Positions 25,350 through 34,852 of a stretch of DNA of 47,007 nucleotides are shown piece by piece. The notes beneath the pieces are model-generated. The model ran no database searches. It worked only from the letters and a program-made list of their open reading frames with translations, and had not been told where the DNA came from. The number at the start of each line of letters is the position of its first letter. Position 1 is the first letter of the stretch. A program made the translations under genes and the position numbers. The DNA is from an uncultured Planctomycetales bacterium (GTDB taxonomy: Bacteria > Planctomycetota > Planctomycetia > Isosphaerales > Isosphaeraceae), in assembly GCA_903926465.1 (NCBI GenBank), contig CAIYJE010000168.1, positions 1 to 47,007 of the forward strand, written 5' to 3'.

Positions 25350-26555
25350 TCAGTTCGCCTTGGGATACAGGGCAGGTGAGCCCGGTAGCGTGGGCAGAGA
25401 GGCTGTCGTTTCTGCATCGCCTGGAGCGACGCGTGCGGCGGCCTGGCGGATATCGTCGGAGGGGTCGTTGGTGGCCATCTCAGAGAGCCGTTTCCGGGCT
25501 TCGGGACGCTCATTTTTGGAGAGTGCGTCAAGGGCTCTGGCTCTCACGGTTTCACTTCGATCGCGTGAGAGGAAGATCAGCCAGAGCGTTCCGTCAATAT
25601 CCACACGCTCGTTCACAATGTCGATGGCAGACAGTCGCATCGCTTCCGTGGGGTGGCTGACCAGATGGGCCAGGCCCAGTTGCGTTTCGGTCAGGCCCCG
25701 GTCTCTCAAGATCCGATCGGCGGTTGCAGCCATGCCGGGAGACGGGTCGCAGAGGAACGGAATAATGGCTTCTTCGTCCAGCAACGTGCGACGATTGGCA
25801 AATGCGGCGAGCACCTGAAGTCGGACTTCCGGGCTTGGGTCGTCAAGTTTTGCAATGGCTGGACTGGCCTGATCGTCCAAGGGGAGCGCGGCCAAGGTGG
25901 CCACGGCGGCAGCTCGAACCTGGGGAGCCGAGTCCTTGAGACCTCGGTTGGCCAGCGAAAGTAGCCCCTCTTTCCAGGCGGCCACGTGCTCAACCTGGCC
26001 AGGATGCATGTCTCTCCCGGGGGCCCAGTTCCAGAGCCTGGACACCTGTTGTAGGGCCGCAATGCGAACCCCAACGTCGGAGTCGGCCAGGCCGGTGGCC
26101 GCAAGTTCCGAGAACGGAACCAGCACCGCCGACCAATCGGCCGGGGCAGGGTCCGCACCATATTGCTCAACAATCCGTCCCGCCAAAGTCACAACATTAA
26201 TACGGCCGTAGGCAGTGTACTTCTGGTTCCCCTTCAGGAGCGAAGTCAGCACGGTTTGCCAGGCAATAGATCGCTCGGTCGAAACGGCGGCGGCCGGAAC
26301 AGACTCGGGGGACAGAAGCTGCTTCTGCAAGAGAGCGAGCGCCATCCCTTCACCCTTCTGAATCCCTTCGGCAATCTGGCCGAGTTCTGAGGAATCATCA
26401 AGGCTGGCCACGGCCGAAGCCGTTCCCGCGGCCGGCACTACCTGGCGTGTGGGCCCGTTCCAAGATTTCCATCCAATGCCACCGGCGGCGATCAGGCCTG
26501 CGAGTCCTACGCTGCCGGTGATCCATTTGCTTCGTGTGTCAAAACGTTCCGGCAT
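25350..26555 (-). CDS. Membrane-anchored HEAT-repeat protein
   Basis: 401 residues. A single membrane segment at about 11-28 (WITGSVGLAGLIAAGGIG) is followed by a linker, then alpha-helical HEAT/Armadillo-like repeats from about 150: DSDVGVRIAALQQVSRL, DSAPQVRAAAVATLAALP, DPSPEVRLQVLAAFANR, HPTEAMRLSAIDIVNER, RSETVRARALDALSKNE and DPSDDIRQAAARVA. Such proteins act as binding scaffolds; no partner can be inferred. The ATG has a clear GGAGG five to six bases upstream. It is divergent from the gene at 26879 across a 323-bp gap in which I see no gene or clear promoter. It ends in a strong terminator, so it is probably monocistronic. Confidence 0.75.
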   Translation of the reverse strand: MPERFDTRSKWITGSVGLAGLIAAGGIGWKSWNGPTRQVVPAAGTASAVASLDDSSELGQIAEGIQKGEGMALALLQKQLLSPESVPAAAVSTERSIAWQTVLTSLLKGNQKYTAYGRINVVTLAGRIVEQYGADPAPADWSAVLVPFSELAATGLADSDVGVRIAALQQVSRLWNWAPGRDMHPGQVEHVAAWKEGLLSLANRGLKDSAPQVRAAAVATLAALPLDDQASPAIAKLDDPSPEVRLQVLAAFANRRTLLDEEAIIPFLCDPSPGMAATADRILRDRGLTETQLGLAHLVSHPTEAMRLSAIDIVNERVDIDGTLWLIFLSRDRSETVRARALDALSKNERPEARKRLSEMATNDPSDDIRQAAARVAPGDAETTASLPTLPGSPALYPKAN

Positions 26556-26878
26556 CTTCGCCTCCGTGCTTATCAGGTCTTACCCAGAATTCGGAATTGT
26601 GTACCGAGTTCTCGGATTTTCTGCATCCAGTACCCCAGGGTTGCCGAAGTATAAAAGTTGTCCCCATCCCGGCAAGGCCAATCTGCCTGCTTCCCAGGGT
26701 TCGCCATCTGGTCTACCTTTTATATGTTCTCCAGTTTCGCTGATTTCTCTAGGGGTCGCGATTCTTCCGATTCTTTTCAGGTTACCTTGGCTTCCTTGCC
26801 GATCTAAAGGGTGACAAGTTCGTGAGACCACACCTGGCGTTCAGGAAGCACTCTCCTCTGCCTGGTGGGCCCGACCTC

Positions 26879-27724
26879 ATGAAACCCAAGAAAACCGATA
26901 TGTTCAATTCAGCGCGAACCGTGATGGCGTTTCTGATTCTGCTGGTGCCGGGCCTTCCGCTCGTCCAGGCAGGGTCCAAGAAAACCGACGTAGCCGAAAC
27001 GGTCCCCTTGAATTTGATTCCCACGCAATACCGAGAATCGGTGAGCGAGGTCATTCGTGGGGCGAGCTTCCACAAGAAAAGCCAGGCTGAAACGTTTCCC
27101 GCCAATCCCCGGGTCTACCTTCGCCTGTTGAACGAGCCCACCCTCACGCTCTCACTCTGGCAAGATCTGGGTGAAACACCGGCCAAGCTCGAACAGATTG
27201 GCCCTAGCCAATTTCGTGGCACCGACGGAAGTGGAACGAGCGCGGTGTGGGAATATGTCGTACGCTCTCCCAAACTGCACGTGATGATGTGTGATCTCGA
27301 ATACGTGAGTCCGCGTGGAGCCGCGCGTTTGAACGGGCGCATCGTTTTGATTGTGCGGTCCGGCTTCTTCCAGGAAGTGAATGGCGATCCCTGGGTCCAG
27401 CAGCAAGTCGAGATCTTTGTCAAAGTGGATTCTCGTGGCTGGAAGGCTGTAGCGGCAACCTTGCGGCCCGTAATCGAAAAGATTCTCGACGAGCAAGTGC
27501 AGGAGGCAGGCTGGTTTGTCTCTCTGATGACGCGGTTGGTTGAGATGTACCCAGACTGGGCCACCTCCGTGGTGGAAAAGCAGACCGCAATTCCTGCAGA
27601 GACGCGTACCGCGTTTGTGGATGTTGTCAGCCAAACGCGCAAGGCAGGGGCGTCAACCGGTCGTCCGGTCATGATTGATCCCCAGGCCCAACAGGCGTCA
27701 CTCGCTGGACCGCAGCGTCGCTGA
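26879..27724 (+). CDS. Exported protein of unknown function
   Basis: 281 residues from ATG 26879 (a GTG 57 bases upstream is also in frame). The signal peptide runs to about residue 31 (ARTVMAFLILLVPGLPLVQA). The mature part is mixed alpha/beta with an aromatic strand pattern: PRVYLRLLNEPTLTLSLWQDLG, WEYVVRSPKLHVMMCDLEYV, GRIVLIVRSGFF and IFVKVDSRGWKAVAATLRPVI. No enzymatic motif is visible. Several segments read like a conserved planctomycete family, but I cannot name it. GGTGGG about eight bases before the ATG could serve as ribosome site. Confidence 0.6.
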   Translation: MKPKKTDMFNSARTVMAFLILLVPGLPLVQAGSKKTDVAETVPLNLIPTQYRESVSEVIRGASFHKKSQAETFPANPRVYLRLLNEPTLTLSLWQDLGETPAKLEQIGPSQFRGTDGSGTSAVWEYVVRSPKLHVMMCDLEYVSPRGAARLNGRIVLIVRSGFFQEVNGDPWVQQQVEIFVKVDSRGWKAVAATLRPVIEKILDEQVQEAGWFVSLMTRLVEMYPDWATSVVEKQTAIPAETRTAFVDVVSQTRKAGASTGRPVMIDPQAQQASLAGPQRR

Positions 27725-28180
27725 GCGAAGACCGGTTGTTGCGATGGTTAAAAACATTCAGCGGTTTTCGTAATGGTTGGGTGCGGTGTAGGGTTCTCTG
27801 TCGTGCGGAAACTCCCCGTATTTTACAGGGGTGAACGGGCGTTAAGACTACCCAGGTTGTAACCGTTGTTGTTACCAGGTCCGTCGCATTCGCGCAGGGG
27901 TTTTGAACTGAACCGAGCTATCAGCTTTGAGTTTGCACGTTTGAAGCCAGAAACCATGCCAGTCGCCATAGACGCTGCACTCTTGACAGTTCAATGTGTC
28001 ACGGTTGGTTTCTTCGTGAGTGGCTGTTTGTCAGGGGTTTTGGTTCGATCAAAGAGAAGTCGTAAGAGGTTCTCTCGTTAACGCTTCGGGCTCGTATCAG
28101 GCCTCAGTGCTCAAGTCGAATCAACATCGCGATAGACCTAACCACCCCGTTCCTGAACATGGTTTTGCGTTAGGTCCCCA

Positions 28181-28428
28181 TGGCCTGGCCAAGCGGTTGA
28201 GAGGAAATCCAAGCACGAAGCGTTAGCTTTGAAATTGCGTTTTTTGTTCAGCCCGCAAAATCGCGATGGACGCGGTACTCCTGATAGCCCGACGCGTGAG
28301 CTTTAAAGTTGCGCTTTTGAGCCCCGAGTCCCCAAAGTAGCAGCGGTCGATTCTGATTATGGTTGAGCGATGTGTTGCACGTGGCCTGGCCAAGCGTTTG
28401 AGTGGAAATACAAGCCCGAAGCGTGAGC
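28181..28428. repeat. 47-nt direct repeat pair
   Basis: 28181-28227 and 28382-28428 align without gaps at 42 of 47 positions, starting TGGCCTGGCCAAGCG and ending CGAAGCGT(T/G)AGC. They lie in the 1.47-kb gene-free region 27725-29199. The 3' part joins the related GCCCGAAGCGTGAGCGAGTG element. Confidence 0.7.
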
Positions 28429-29113
28429 GAGTGGATTTCTTATCGAATGACCGGTTCGTGACGAATTTAGCCTCGTTTGACGTAGCGCCCTTCTTGGAGA
28501 ACAGCAAGAGATCCACTCGCTCCCGCGTCGGGCTCGTATTCGGAGAAGAATCCCTCGCTCGCGCTCTTTGAAGTTGCGCTTTTCTGGGGCCTACTCACGC
28601 ACTACCCCTGAAAAATAGATATTCACATATCAATTGAGCCACATCCAGAATCATGGAGATCCGACAGTTTCCGTACTGTAACGACAGTACTGTCAGCCTA
28701 GAACTGCGTACTCCTGATAAAGTCTCACGGCTCTTGCGAGCCGTGAATTGTATTCACAACGGCCTATGCTTGAGGGAGTAAAAACTCGACTCGGAGAGTC
28801 GAGCGACTTTGCCAGAACCGCCCCTTCAGGGGCGTGTCGAACCGGGCCTTCAGCCCGAATAACAGCCAAGTGCCGATTGTTTGAGTGACTTCCCTAACGA
28901 TTTATATTTTCACAAACAATCTCACTCCCTCAAGAGTAGGACTGTGAGGAGGGAGCCCTGCTCAACTCCTGAGACGGTACCTGGCTCCAAAAAACGCAAC
29001 TTCAAAGCTCGGGCGTCGGGCTCGTATTCGGAGAAGAATCCCTCGCTTACGCGTCGGGCTCATATTTCCGGCGTATTGCCCAGCAAAACCCCAAAACGCC
29101 TAACTTCAAAGCT
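28226..29113. repeat. Dispersed intergenic repeats: TTTGAAGTTGCG motif and 35-nt exact repeat
   Basis: A motif like AGCTTTGAAGTTGCGTTTT occurs about five times: near 28226, 28298 and 28565 on the plus strand, and near 28991 and 29092 inverted. A 35-nt segment beginning GCGTCGGGCTCGTATTCGGA is exact at 28525-28559 and 29013-29047. These behave as a mosaic of short intergenic elements, not a gene. No reading frame here is credible. Confidence 0.65.
28673..28857. repeat. Array of five perfect hairpins
   Basis: Consecutive palindromes are GTACTGT/ACAGTAC (28673-28690), TCACGGCTC/GAGCCGTGA (28725-28746), CTCGACTC/GAGTCGAG (28785-28803), CGCCCC/GGGGCG around TTCA (28819-28834) and CGGGC/GCCCG around CTTCA (28843-28857). 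Stems are 5 to 9 bp with loops of 3 to 5 nt and unrelated sequences. The TTCA-loop type recurs near 44281. Confidence 0.7.
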
Positions 29114-29199
29114 CGCGATGCTGGTTCGGATCGCGGGCTGCGCCAGCCCCGATCCTCACCAAATTGTGCCGTATGGGCACCACCTTGAGCGGCAAAGCG

Positions 29200-32100
29200 T
29201 TATTCGCCGACGGTTGCAGCCGTGACCACAGGTTGATGAAGTGTTGCGCCATTGGTTGAAGGATCGGTGTCAACCACGGCGGTGCCCTTGTGTGGGCCTC
29301 GGCCGACAAACCGCCGGGCTCGCCGCCAGCCGCCGGCTAGCTGGTCGAGCAGGGTGTAAAACACCGGGGTCACCAGCAGGGCCAGGATCAAAGAGAGCAT
29401 CTGACCGCCGATGATCACCTTGGCCATGCTGGCACGAGCTCCAGCCCCAGGCCCCTGGCCGAGTGCAATCGGTACCATCGCGGCCACGAGCATGACCGTG
29501 GTCATCAAGATTGGGCGAAGGCGGGTTTTGTTAGCTTCAAGAATAGCGTGCAGGCGGTCCATTCCCTTTTCGCGAAGCTGGTTGGTGGCGTCGACCTGAA
29601 GAATCCCGTTCTTCTTGACAATGCCCACCAGCATGAAAAGCCCAAACATGGCGTAAAGGTCCATGGGGGTCTTGAAAAGCACCAGCGAGAGCATGCCGAA
29701 TGGAACGGTGACCGGCAGCGCCATCAGGATGGCAATCGGCTGCATCCAGCTCTCGAACTGGGCGGCCAGAATCAGGTACATGAACACAATCGACATGGCG
29801 AATGCGATCAAGAAGTACTTGCCGGTTTCGCCCAGAGTTTTGGCCTGACCGCTGACCTCGTAACCGTAACCTGGCGGCAAATCAATTTGTTTCAAGATCG
29901 CTTCGGAACGACTCACGGCTTCACCCAGGGCAATTCCCTCGGGGTTGCCCAGTACGGTCACAATGCGCTGGCGGCCGAGCCGTTCGATCTCGGTTGGCCC
30001 GCGCTCTTCTTTCAGTCGGGCGACGCTGGCGATTTTGACAAGTTCGCCGGTGATGGAAGGGACGGTCATATTCTCGATATCTTCCATCGAGGCTCGTTCC
30101 GACTGAGCTGCGCGAAGCCAGACGTCGTATTGCTGGCCAGAGTCGCGGAAGTTGGTGATGGCCATGCCGCCAACCAGGGTTCGCAGCGTGTCGGCAATGC
30201 TGGCAACCTGAATACCCAGGTCACTGGCAGCCTCACGGAGAATGGTCACCTGGAGTTCGGGCTTTCTGAGTGACAGGGTGGTGTCGAGGTCGGTCATGCC
30301 GCCGGCCTTCGCCAGACCGTCTTTGAGCTGGTCGGCGTAATCCGAAAGTTTGGTGAGGTCCGGGCCAGAGAGGTTCATCTGGAAGATCTGGGGTCTCCGG
30401 CCGCCCTGGAAGGCGGAGACGTCGTTCACGCTGGCGCGAAGGTCTGGATAATCGGCCAGAAGATCACGGGCCTGTTGCTGAACGGTGAACTGGCTGAAAT
30501 CTCGATGTTCCAGGTCTTTCATCCGGACGTAAACGGTGGCGCGGGTCACGTCTCCTTGCCCCTTCACCTGCCGGGCGCCGGTTGCCCCGATGGTGGAGAG
30601 CAAATTGTTGGTGCCTGGAAGGCTGCGGAGCCGGTTTTCGAGGTCTCGGACCACCTTGTCCGTCTGGTCGAGCGTGTAACCCTCGGGCGTGATCAGGTTC
30701 ACTTCGTATTCGCTTTGGTCGTCTCGTGGAATGAGCGAAAGGCCCATGATCTTGCCAATGGGCACGGTGCTGCCAATCACGCCCAGGGTCAGCAAAACCA
30801 CCACGAATTTGAATCGGAGTGCGCCTTTGAGCAGGCCCCCGTAGCTACCGTCGATGATCCGCCAGATCAGCCCGGACTTGCTGCCCTTGTTCGCGCCATG
30901 GTTTGGTTCGAGCTTGAGGAACCGGCTGCAAAGCATGGGGGTCAGGGTGAACGAGACGAACAAGCTCATGGCCACGGCAAACGCCACGGTAAGCCCGAAG
31001 CTTGAGAAGAACCGGCCGACAATTCCACCCATGAAAGCAATGGGCAAGAAGATGACGATGAGCGAGAGGCTAGTGGCCAGCACGGCGAGGGCTATTTCAT
31101 TGGTGCCAACTCGGGCCGCGGTCATGGCGTCTATGCCGTCTTCTTCCATGTGCCTGAAGATGTTTTCATGAACAACCACGGCGTCGTCGATCACAATGCC
31201 GATCGCCAGGATCAGGGCGAGCATGGTGATGTTGTTGAGCGTGAACCCCATGATGCTCATGAAGGCAAACGTGGGGATGATCGATGTGGGAATGGCCAGG
31301 GTGGCAATGAGCGTGGTACGCCAGTCTCTGATGAACAGCAAGATGGTGATAGACACCAGCACGCCTGCCAGAAGCAAGTGAAACTTCACTTCCTCGATCG
31401 ACTTCTTGATGAAGCGCGATTGGTCTTTGATAATTTCATATTTCACGTCTGCCGGCAGAGATTTCTTGATCTCGGCCAGACGCTCCTGGATCCGTTCTGA
31501 GACCTCCACGGTATTGGTGCCCGACTGCTTCTGCACCACCAGACTGACGGCATTCTGGCCATCGAGCCGAGCCAGCGACCGCGGTTCTTCATAAGAATCT
31601 TCCGCGCGACCGATATCGCGAATTCGCACCAGATAACCACCACGGTTGGCAATGATCAGGTTGTCAAATTCCTGCGCGGTATTCAGACGCCCCAGGGTGC
31701 GAAGCACGACCTCGCGTGGGCCCTGGTCGAGTCTGCCGCCGGGCACTTCCAGGTTCTGGCGTCTGAGGGCGTTGGCCACATCGGTGACCGAGAGCGAAAA
31801 CGAGTTCAAACGGGTGGTGTCGATCACCACATTAATGGACCGGGTCCGGCCGCCCACCAGGCTAACCGCGCCCACGCCATCGACCGTTTCAAGCCGCTCT
31901 TTGATCTGCCGGCGCGCCAGTTCGGTCACTTCCCGAAAGTCTCGGCGTCCAGAGATGGCAACGGTCATGACCGGCATCCCGTCGGTCTCAAACTTGTCCA
32001 CAATCGGCGCCTGGGTACCCTCTGGAAGTTCGGCCAGGATACTGTTGATCTTGTCGCGAACTTCCTGAGTGCCCACGTCTCCATTTTTGGAGAGCTGGAA

Positions 32101-32382
32101 CTGAACGGTGACCACCGCCACACCTTCGTTAGTGGTCGAGCGTACTTCCTCGATACCACTGATGGTGTTGATGATATCTTCAATTGGCTTGGTGACCGAG
32201 GTCTCCATCTCTTCAACGCTGGCTCCCGGCAGCGCGGTTGTGACGGCACATACGGGGAAATCGACGTTCGGAAACAGGTCGACCCCCAGCCGCCCGTACG
32301 ATGCAATTCCCAGCACAACCGGGATCATCACGAGCACCCATGTGAAGACGGGTCGTCGAATACAGACTTCGGAGACGGTCAT
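29200..32382 (-). CDS. RND-family efflux permease (AcrB/MdtB type)
   Basis: 1060 residues, the usual length for a HAE1-type RND pump driven by proton import. The N-terminus VCIRRPVFTWVLVMIPVVLG is the first membrane helix. The large periplasmic loop follows with PGASVEEMETSVTKPIEDII. The proton-relay helix 4 region is ILAIGIVIDDAVVVHENI, carrying the essential paired aspartates. The second half repeats the layout, and VGIVKKNGILQVD lies in helix 10. It would export drugs, lipophiles or metals depending on the family; the substrate cannot be read. It is last in the tetR-MFP-RND operon, 54 bases after the adaptor gene. No outer-membrane channel gene is nearby. Confidence 0.93.
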   Translation of the reverse strand: MTVSEVCIRRPVFTWVLVMIPVVLGIASYGRLGVDLFPNVDFPVCAVTTALPGASVEEMETSVTKPIEDIINTISGIEEVRSTTNEGVAVVTVQFQLSKNGDVGTQEVRDKINSILAELPEGTQAPIVDKFETDGMPVMTVAISGRRDFREVTELARRQIKERLETVDGVGAVSLVGGRTRSINVVIDTTRLNSFSLSVTDVANALRRQNLEVPGGRLDQGPREVVLRTLGRLNTAQEFDNLIIANRGGYLVRIRDIGRAEDSYEEPRSLARLDGQNAVSLVVQKQSGTNTVEVSERIQERLAEIKKSLPADVKYEIIKDQSRFIKKSIEEVKFHLLLAGVLVSITILLFIRDWRTTLIATLAIPTSIIPTFAFMSIMGFTLNNITMLALILAIGIVIDDAVVVHENIFRHMEEDGIDAMTAARVGTNEIALAVLATSLSLIVIFLPIAFMGGIVGRFFSSFGLTVAFAVAMSLFVSFTLTPMLCSRFLKLEPNHGANKGSKSGLIWRIIDGSYGGLLKGALRFKFVVVLLTLGVIGSTVPIGKIMGLSLIPRDDQSEYEVNLITPEGYTLDQTDKVVRDLENRLRSLPGTNNLLSTIGATGARQVKGQGDVTRATVYVRMKDLEHRDFSQFTVQQQARDLLADYPDLRASVNDVSAFQGGRRPQIFQMNLSGPDLTKLSDYADQLKDGLAKAGGMTDLDTTLSLRKPELQVTILREAASDLGIQVASIADTLRTLVGGMAITNFRDSGQQYDVWLRAAQSERASMEDIENMTVPSITGELVKIASVARLKEERGPTEIERLGRQRIVTVLGNPEGIALGEAVSRSEAILKQIDLPPGYGYEVSGQAKTLGETGKYFLIAFAMSIVFMYLILAAQFESWMQPIAILMALPVTVPFGMLSLVLFKTPMDLYAMFGLFMLVGIVKKNGILQVDATNQLREKGMDRLHAILEANKTRLRPILMTTVMLVAAMVPIALGQGPGAGARASMAKVIIGGQMLSLILALLVTPVFYTLLDQLAGGWRRARRFVGRGPHKGTAVVDTDPSTNGATLHQPVVTAATVGE

Positions 32383-32436
32383 GAGTGCGAAGATCCTGAG
32401 AGAAGCTTGTGAGGAGTGGGAATCAGCGAGAGTTCA

Positions 32437-33900
32437 TCAAGACGCGGGAGTTGTAGCCGGCTGAGGCGATACGGTTGCGGGAGCGGTTTCCGCCCCAGCG
32501 CTGGCCTTGGGTGCGGCAACTGGGGCAGTTGTTGCCGGTTCAGCACCACCGGTACCGGCTTCGCGCACAATCACCGGGCTGCCTTCAGCCAGCTTGGCCA
32601 GCACACTCTGGCCGGTATCCACAACCTGGCCATCGCGTGGTAGCGGTTCATCCGTGCCAATGACTTCGATATCAGGGCCATACTGCCGGCCAGGGCGAAC
32701 CGAATAGCCCCGCGCCTTGCCATCCTCGACCAGAAAGATCTTGGTCACGCCGGCAAAGCTGTAAATGGCCTGAAGGGGCACGACAACCGCTTCTTCGGAC
32801 CGCGCGGTGATGATCTCACCCTTGGCGAATCCACCGGGAGGCAGCATACCCTCGGAGTTGGAAATGATGGCTTCCACCTGAAAGGTACGGCTGGTGGCAT
32901 CGACCGACGGGTTAATGCGGGCCACTCGCCCTTCAAAGGTTTCGTCCGGGTGAGATTGAGCCTTGAGACGCACAAACGCGTCGGGTGGCACCAAGCCGCG
33001 ATATCGCTCGGGAACGTTGGCCCAAAGCCTGATCGGGTTGTCGATCACCATCTCAAAAATGGCTTCTCCATCCTTGATTCGCTGGCCCTCATGGATCATC
33101 CGTTTGGTGATCGCATACGTCATGGCCGATTTGTCTTCCAGTCCTGGTGGGGAAGACGAAGGCTCAGGCGCACGAATGGTCATGTCTGTACGATCTTGCT
33201 GGGCAATTTTCAATGCAACCCAGCTTGAGAGCGCGGCCGCGATGGTGTTCTTGGCGGTCAGAACGGTGTTATCGAGCGCGGCTTCCGCCTGCTTGACCTC
33301 GTTTTCGGTGTTTTGAAGGTCTTGTAGGGTGCCCGCATTCTTGCGGTACATGTTGTCCTGACGCGCGAAGTCGAGCTTGGCTTTCTCAAGCTTGGTCTTC
33401 GCTTGAAGGACTCCGGGCAGAGTATCGATGTGCTTGGCAACATCGTCGGCGTTGTACAGAGATTCATTGATCCCGTACTTATCCACAAATGCCACGGCCT
33501 GTTCCCGAGTCAGGCCCAGCTTCGACAGTTCGCTAAGGAACTTGGCTTCAGCCTGGAGAACGGCCAAGTCGGCATCTACCGGATCAAGCTCAAGCAGGGG
33601 GGTGCCAGGTTTGAGCTTGTCTCCCATATCATGGAAAACCTTGAGAACTTTGCCCCCCTTCTTGGAACTGACGGTGACCTGCTCCCAGGCTCTCAGAGAG
33701 CCTTCAATTTCAACCCGCCGTTCCACGGCCCTGTGCGTGAGCGGAGAGACCGTCACCACCACGGGCCGGTTTTCGGTTTCTGCTGCGGCTTTTGCGCCTG
33801 GTTCTTCCTTGTGCCCACATCCCGTCGCCAGGATCGGGAAGGTCAGCAATATCGGGAGCCAGGCGGACCTTCGAGCAACACGATCCCGAGCATCAGACAT
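32437..33900 (-). CDS. RND efflux periplasmic adaptor (membrane fusion lipoprotein)
   Basis: 487 residues from ATG 33900 (MSDARDRVARRSAW), which has GGGAG seven bases upstream and overlaps the tetR stop as ATGTCTGA. The lipoprotein signal peptide ends ATGC at about residue 28. The biotinyl-lipoyl region comprises VEIEGSLRAWEQVTVSSKKGGKVLKV and LLELDPVDADLAVLQ around a long helical hairpin (about 110-215), with the beta-barrel region VRLKAQSHPDETFEGRVARI near 310-330. It bridges the pump and an outer-membrane channel. The C-terminal 30 residues are Ala/Pro-rich. Translational coupling to tetR puts pump level under the same transcript. Confidence 0.9.
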   Translation of the reverse strand: MSDARDRVARRSAWLPILLTFPILATGCGHKEEPGAKAAAETENRPVVVTVSPLTHRAVERRVEIEGSLRAWEQVTVSSKKGGKVLKVFHDMGDKLKPGTPLLELDPVDADLAVLQAEAKFLSELSKLGLTREQAVAFVDKYGINESLYNADDVAKHIDTLPGVLQAKTKLEKAKLDFARQDNMYRKNAGTLQDLQNTENEVKQAEAALDNTVLTAKNTIAAALSSWVALKIAQQDRTDMTIRAPEPSSSPPGLEDKSAMTYAITKRMIHEGQRIKDGEAIFEMVIDNPIRLWANVPERYRGLVPPDAFVRLKAQSHPDETFEGRVARINPSVDATSRTFQVEAIISNSEGMLPPGGFAKGEIITARSEEAVVVPLQAIYSFAGVTKIFLVEDGKARGYSVRPGRQYGPDIEVIGTDEPLPRDGQVVDTGQSVLAKLAEGSPVIVREAGTGGAEPATTAPVAAPKASAGAETAPATVSPQPATTPAS

Positions 33901-34597
33901 GCTTGACTCCCGATTCCTGCGGTGGAGGCTCATGAGAGATGGAAAACCCCTGAAGCAACTGGGCCACAAGTCTTGTGGGCAGGTCTTCAGGTAAAGGGTG
34001 ATTGCGGTAGAGGTAATCCACGGTCTGGATAACCACCAGGCCGCGAACCGCGGTGGTGAAGCCACTGCGGGACTTGTCGTCGCCTGGAATCAACTGGCTT
34101 GCGACCAGCCGATCAACGGCCTGTTCCAGAAGCTGGTCGAATCGCTCGGCATACGGGCCAAGCATTCCGGCAAGGCTGGAGCTCAACGGACCGAACATCA
34201 CGGCATAGGCCAGTCGAGCCCGGTCGGGAGCTTCGCAGCAAAAGCGGAAATGGGCCTCAATCAGGCGGGCCACAGCGTGAAGCGGGTCGGGTTCTTCGTT
34301 CACAATGGCGCTGATGGTGGTCGCCAGGGTTTCCAGAGGACGGCTCAGAAGTGCCTCGGCTAGCCCCATTTTGCTCCCGAAGTGGTAGTACAGGGTGGGC
34401 TTGGTCACCTCCGCAGCTTCAACGATCTCGCGCACCGACGTGGCGTCAAACCCCTGACGAGCGAACAGGCTCGCGGCCACGCGAGCGATGTGCTGGGCCA
34501 CAGATTCGTGGACCAAGGCACCCGCAACTCCACCCGCTTCAGGGGCGGGGGGCAGGGTCGTTCCAGAAACTGGGTTGGAACTGGTCGAACTGGACAT
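33893..34597 (-). CDS. TetR/AcrR-family transcriptional regulator, probable repressor of the efflux operon
   Basis: 234 residues from ATG 34597 (a TTG two codons upstream is also in frame). After a flexible N-terminus the HTH spans about 33-80: IARVAASLFARQGFDATSVREIVEAAEVTKPTLYYHFGSKMGL, with the usual TLYYHF recognition end. The C-terminal ligand domain is helical. It is first in the operon, overlapping the adaptor gene by eight bases, and a palindrome sits just upstream at its own promoter. Autorepression relieved by a pump substrate is the expected mode; this is inferred from family and layout. Confidence 0.9.
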   Translation of the reverse strand: MSSSTSSNPVSGTTLPPAPEAGGVAGALVHESVAQHIARVAASLFARQGFDATSVREIVEAAEVTKPTLYYHFGSKMGLAEALLSRPLETLATTISAIVNEEPDPLHAVARLIEAHFRFCCEAPDRARLAYAVMFGPLSSSLAGMLGPYAERFDQLLEQAVDRLVASQLIPGDDKSRSGFTTAVRGLVVIQTVDYLYRNHPLPEDLPTRLVAQLLQGFSISHEPPPQESGVKHV

Positions 34598-34628
34598 CGA
34601 CAATCCCGATTGGGCCGGCTGGGTTGTT

Positions 34629-34671
34629 TACCGAACGGTAGGTATTATGCTTAGTGTAGCCAGACCGGCAA
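34629..34671 (-). promoter_or_regulatory. Promoter and operator of the tetR-efflux operon
   Basis: On the minus strand, -35 TTGCCG (34666-34671) and -10 CATAAT (34644-34649) are 16 bases apart. Immediately downstream, at the expected transcription start, lies the palindrome TACCGAACGGTA (34629-34640), arms TACCG/CGGTA around AA. ACCG-NN-CGGT palindromes are common TetR-family operators. A regulator bound here would block initiation or clearance. Confidence 0.55.
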
Positions 34672-34852
34672 GACCGACTCGGTGACGACGGGGTAAGCGA
34701 TGCTCCAAAACCACGTGGTCCATCCTCAAAACCGCTTCCGAAAACATCCGGTCGGTTCTGGAGGTTCGTGCTTTGGGGGAGTAGTCTATGGCTGCTTTGC
34801 TGAGGAAAGCCGACTTTGACGATCATTCCTCGCCCCAGAGGTTTCTCCTATT

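Noticed and set aside
28050-29110. CRISPR array suspected from repeated units
   Set aside because: Repeat units vary in length, sequence and orientation, with irregular spacing; there are no equal spacers and no cas genes.
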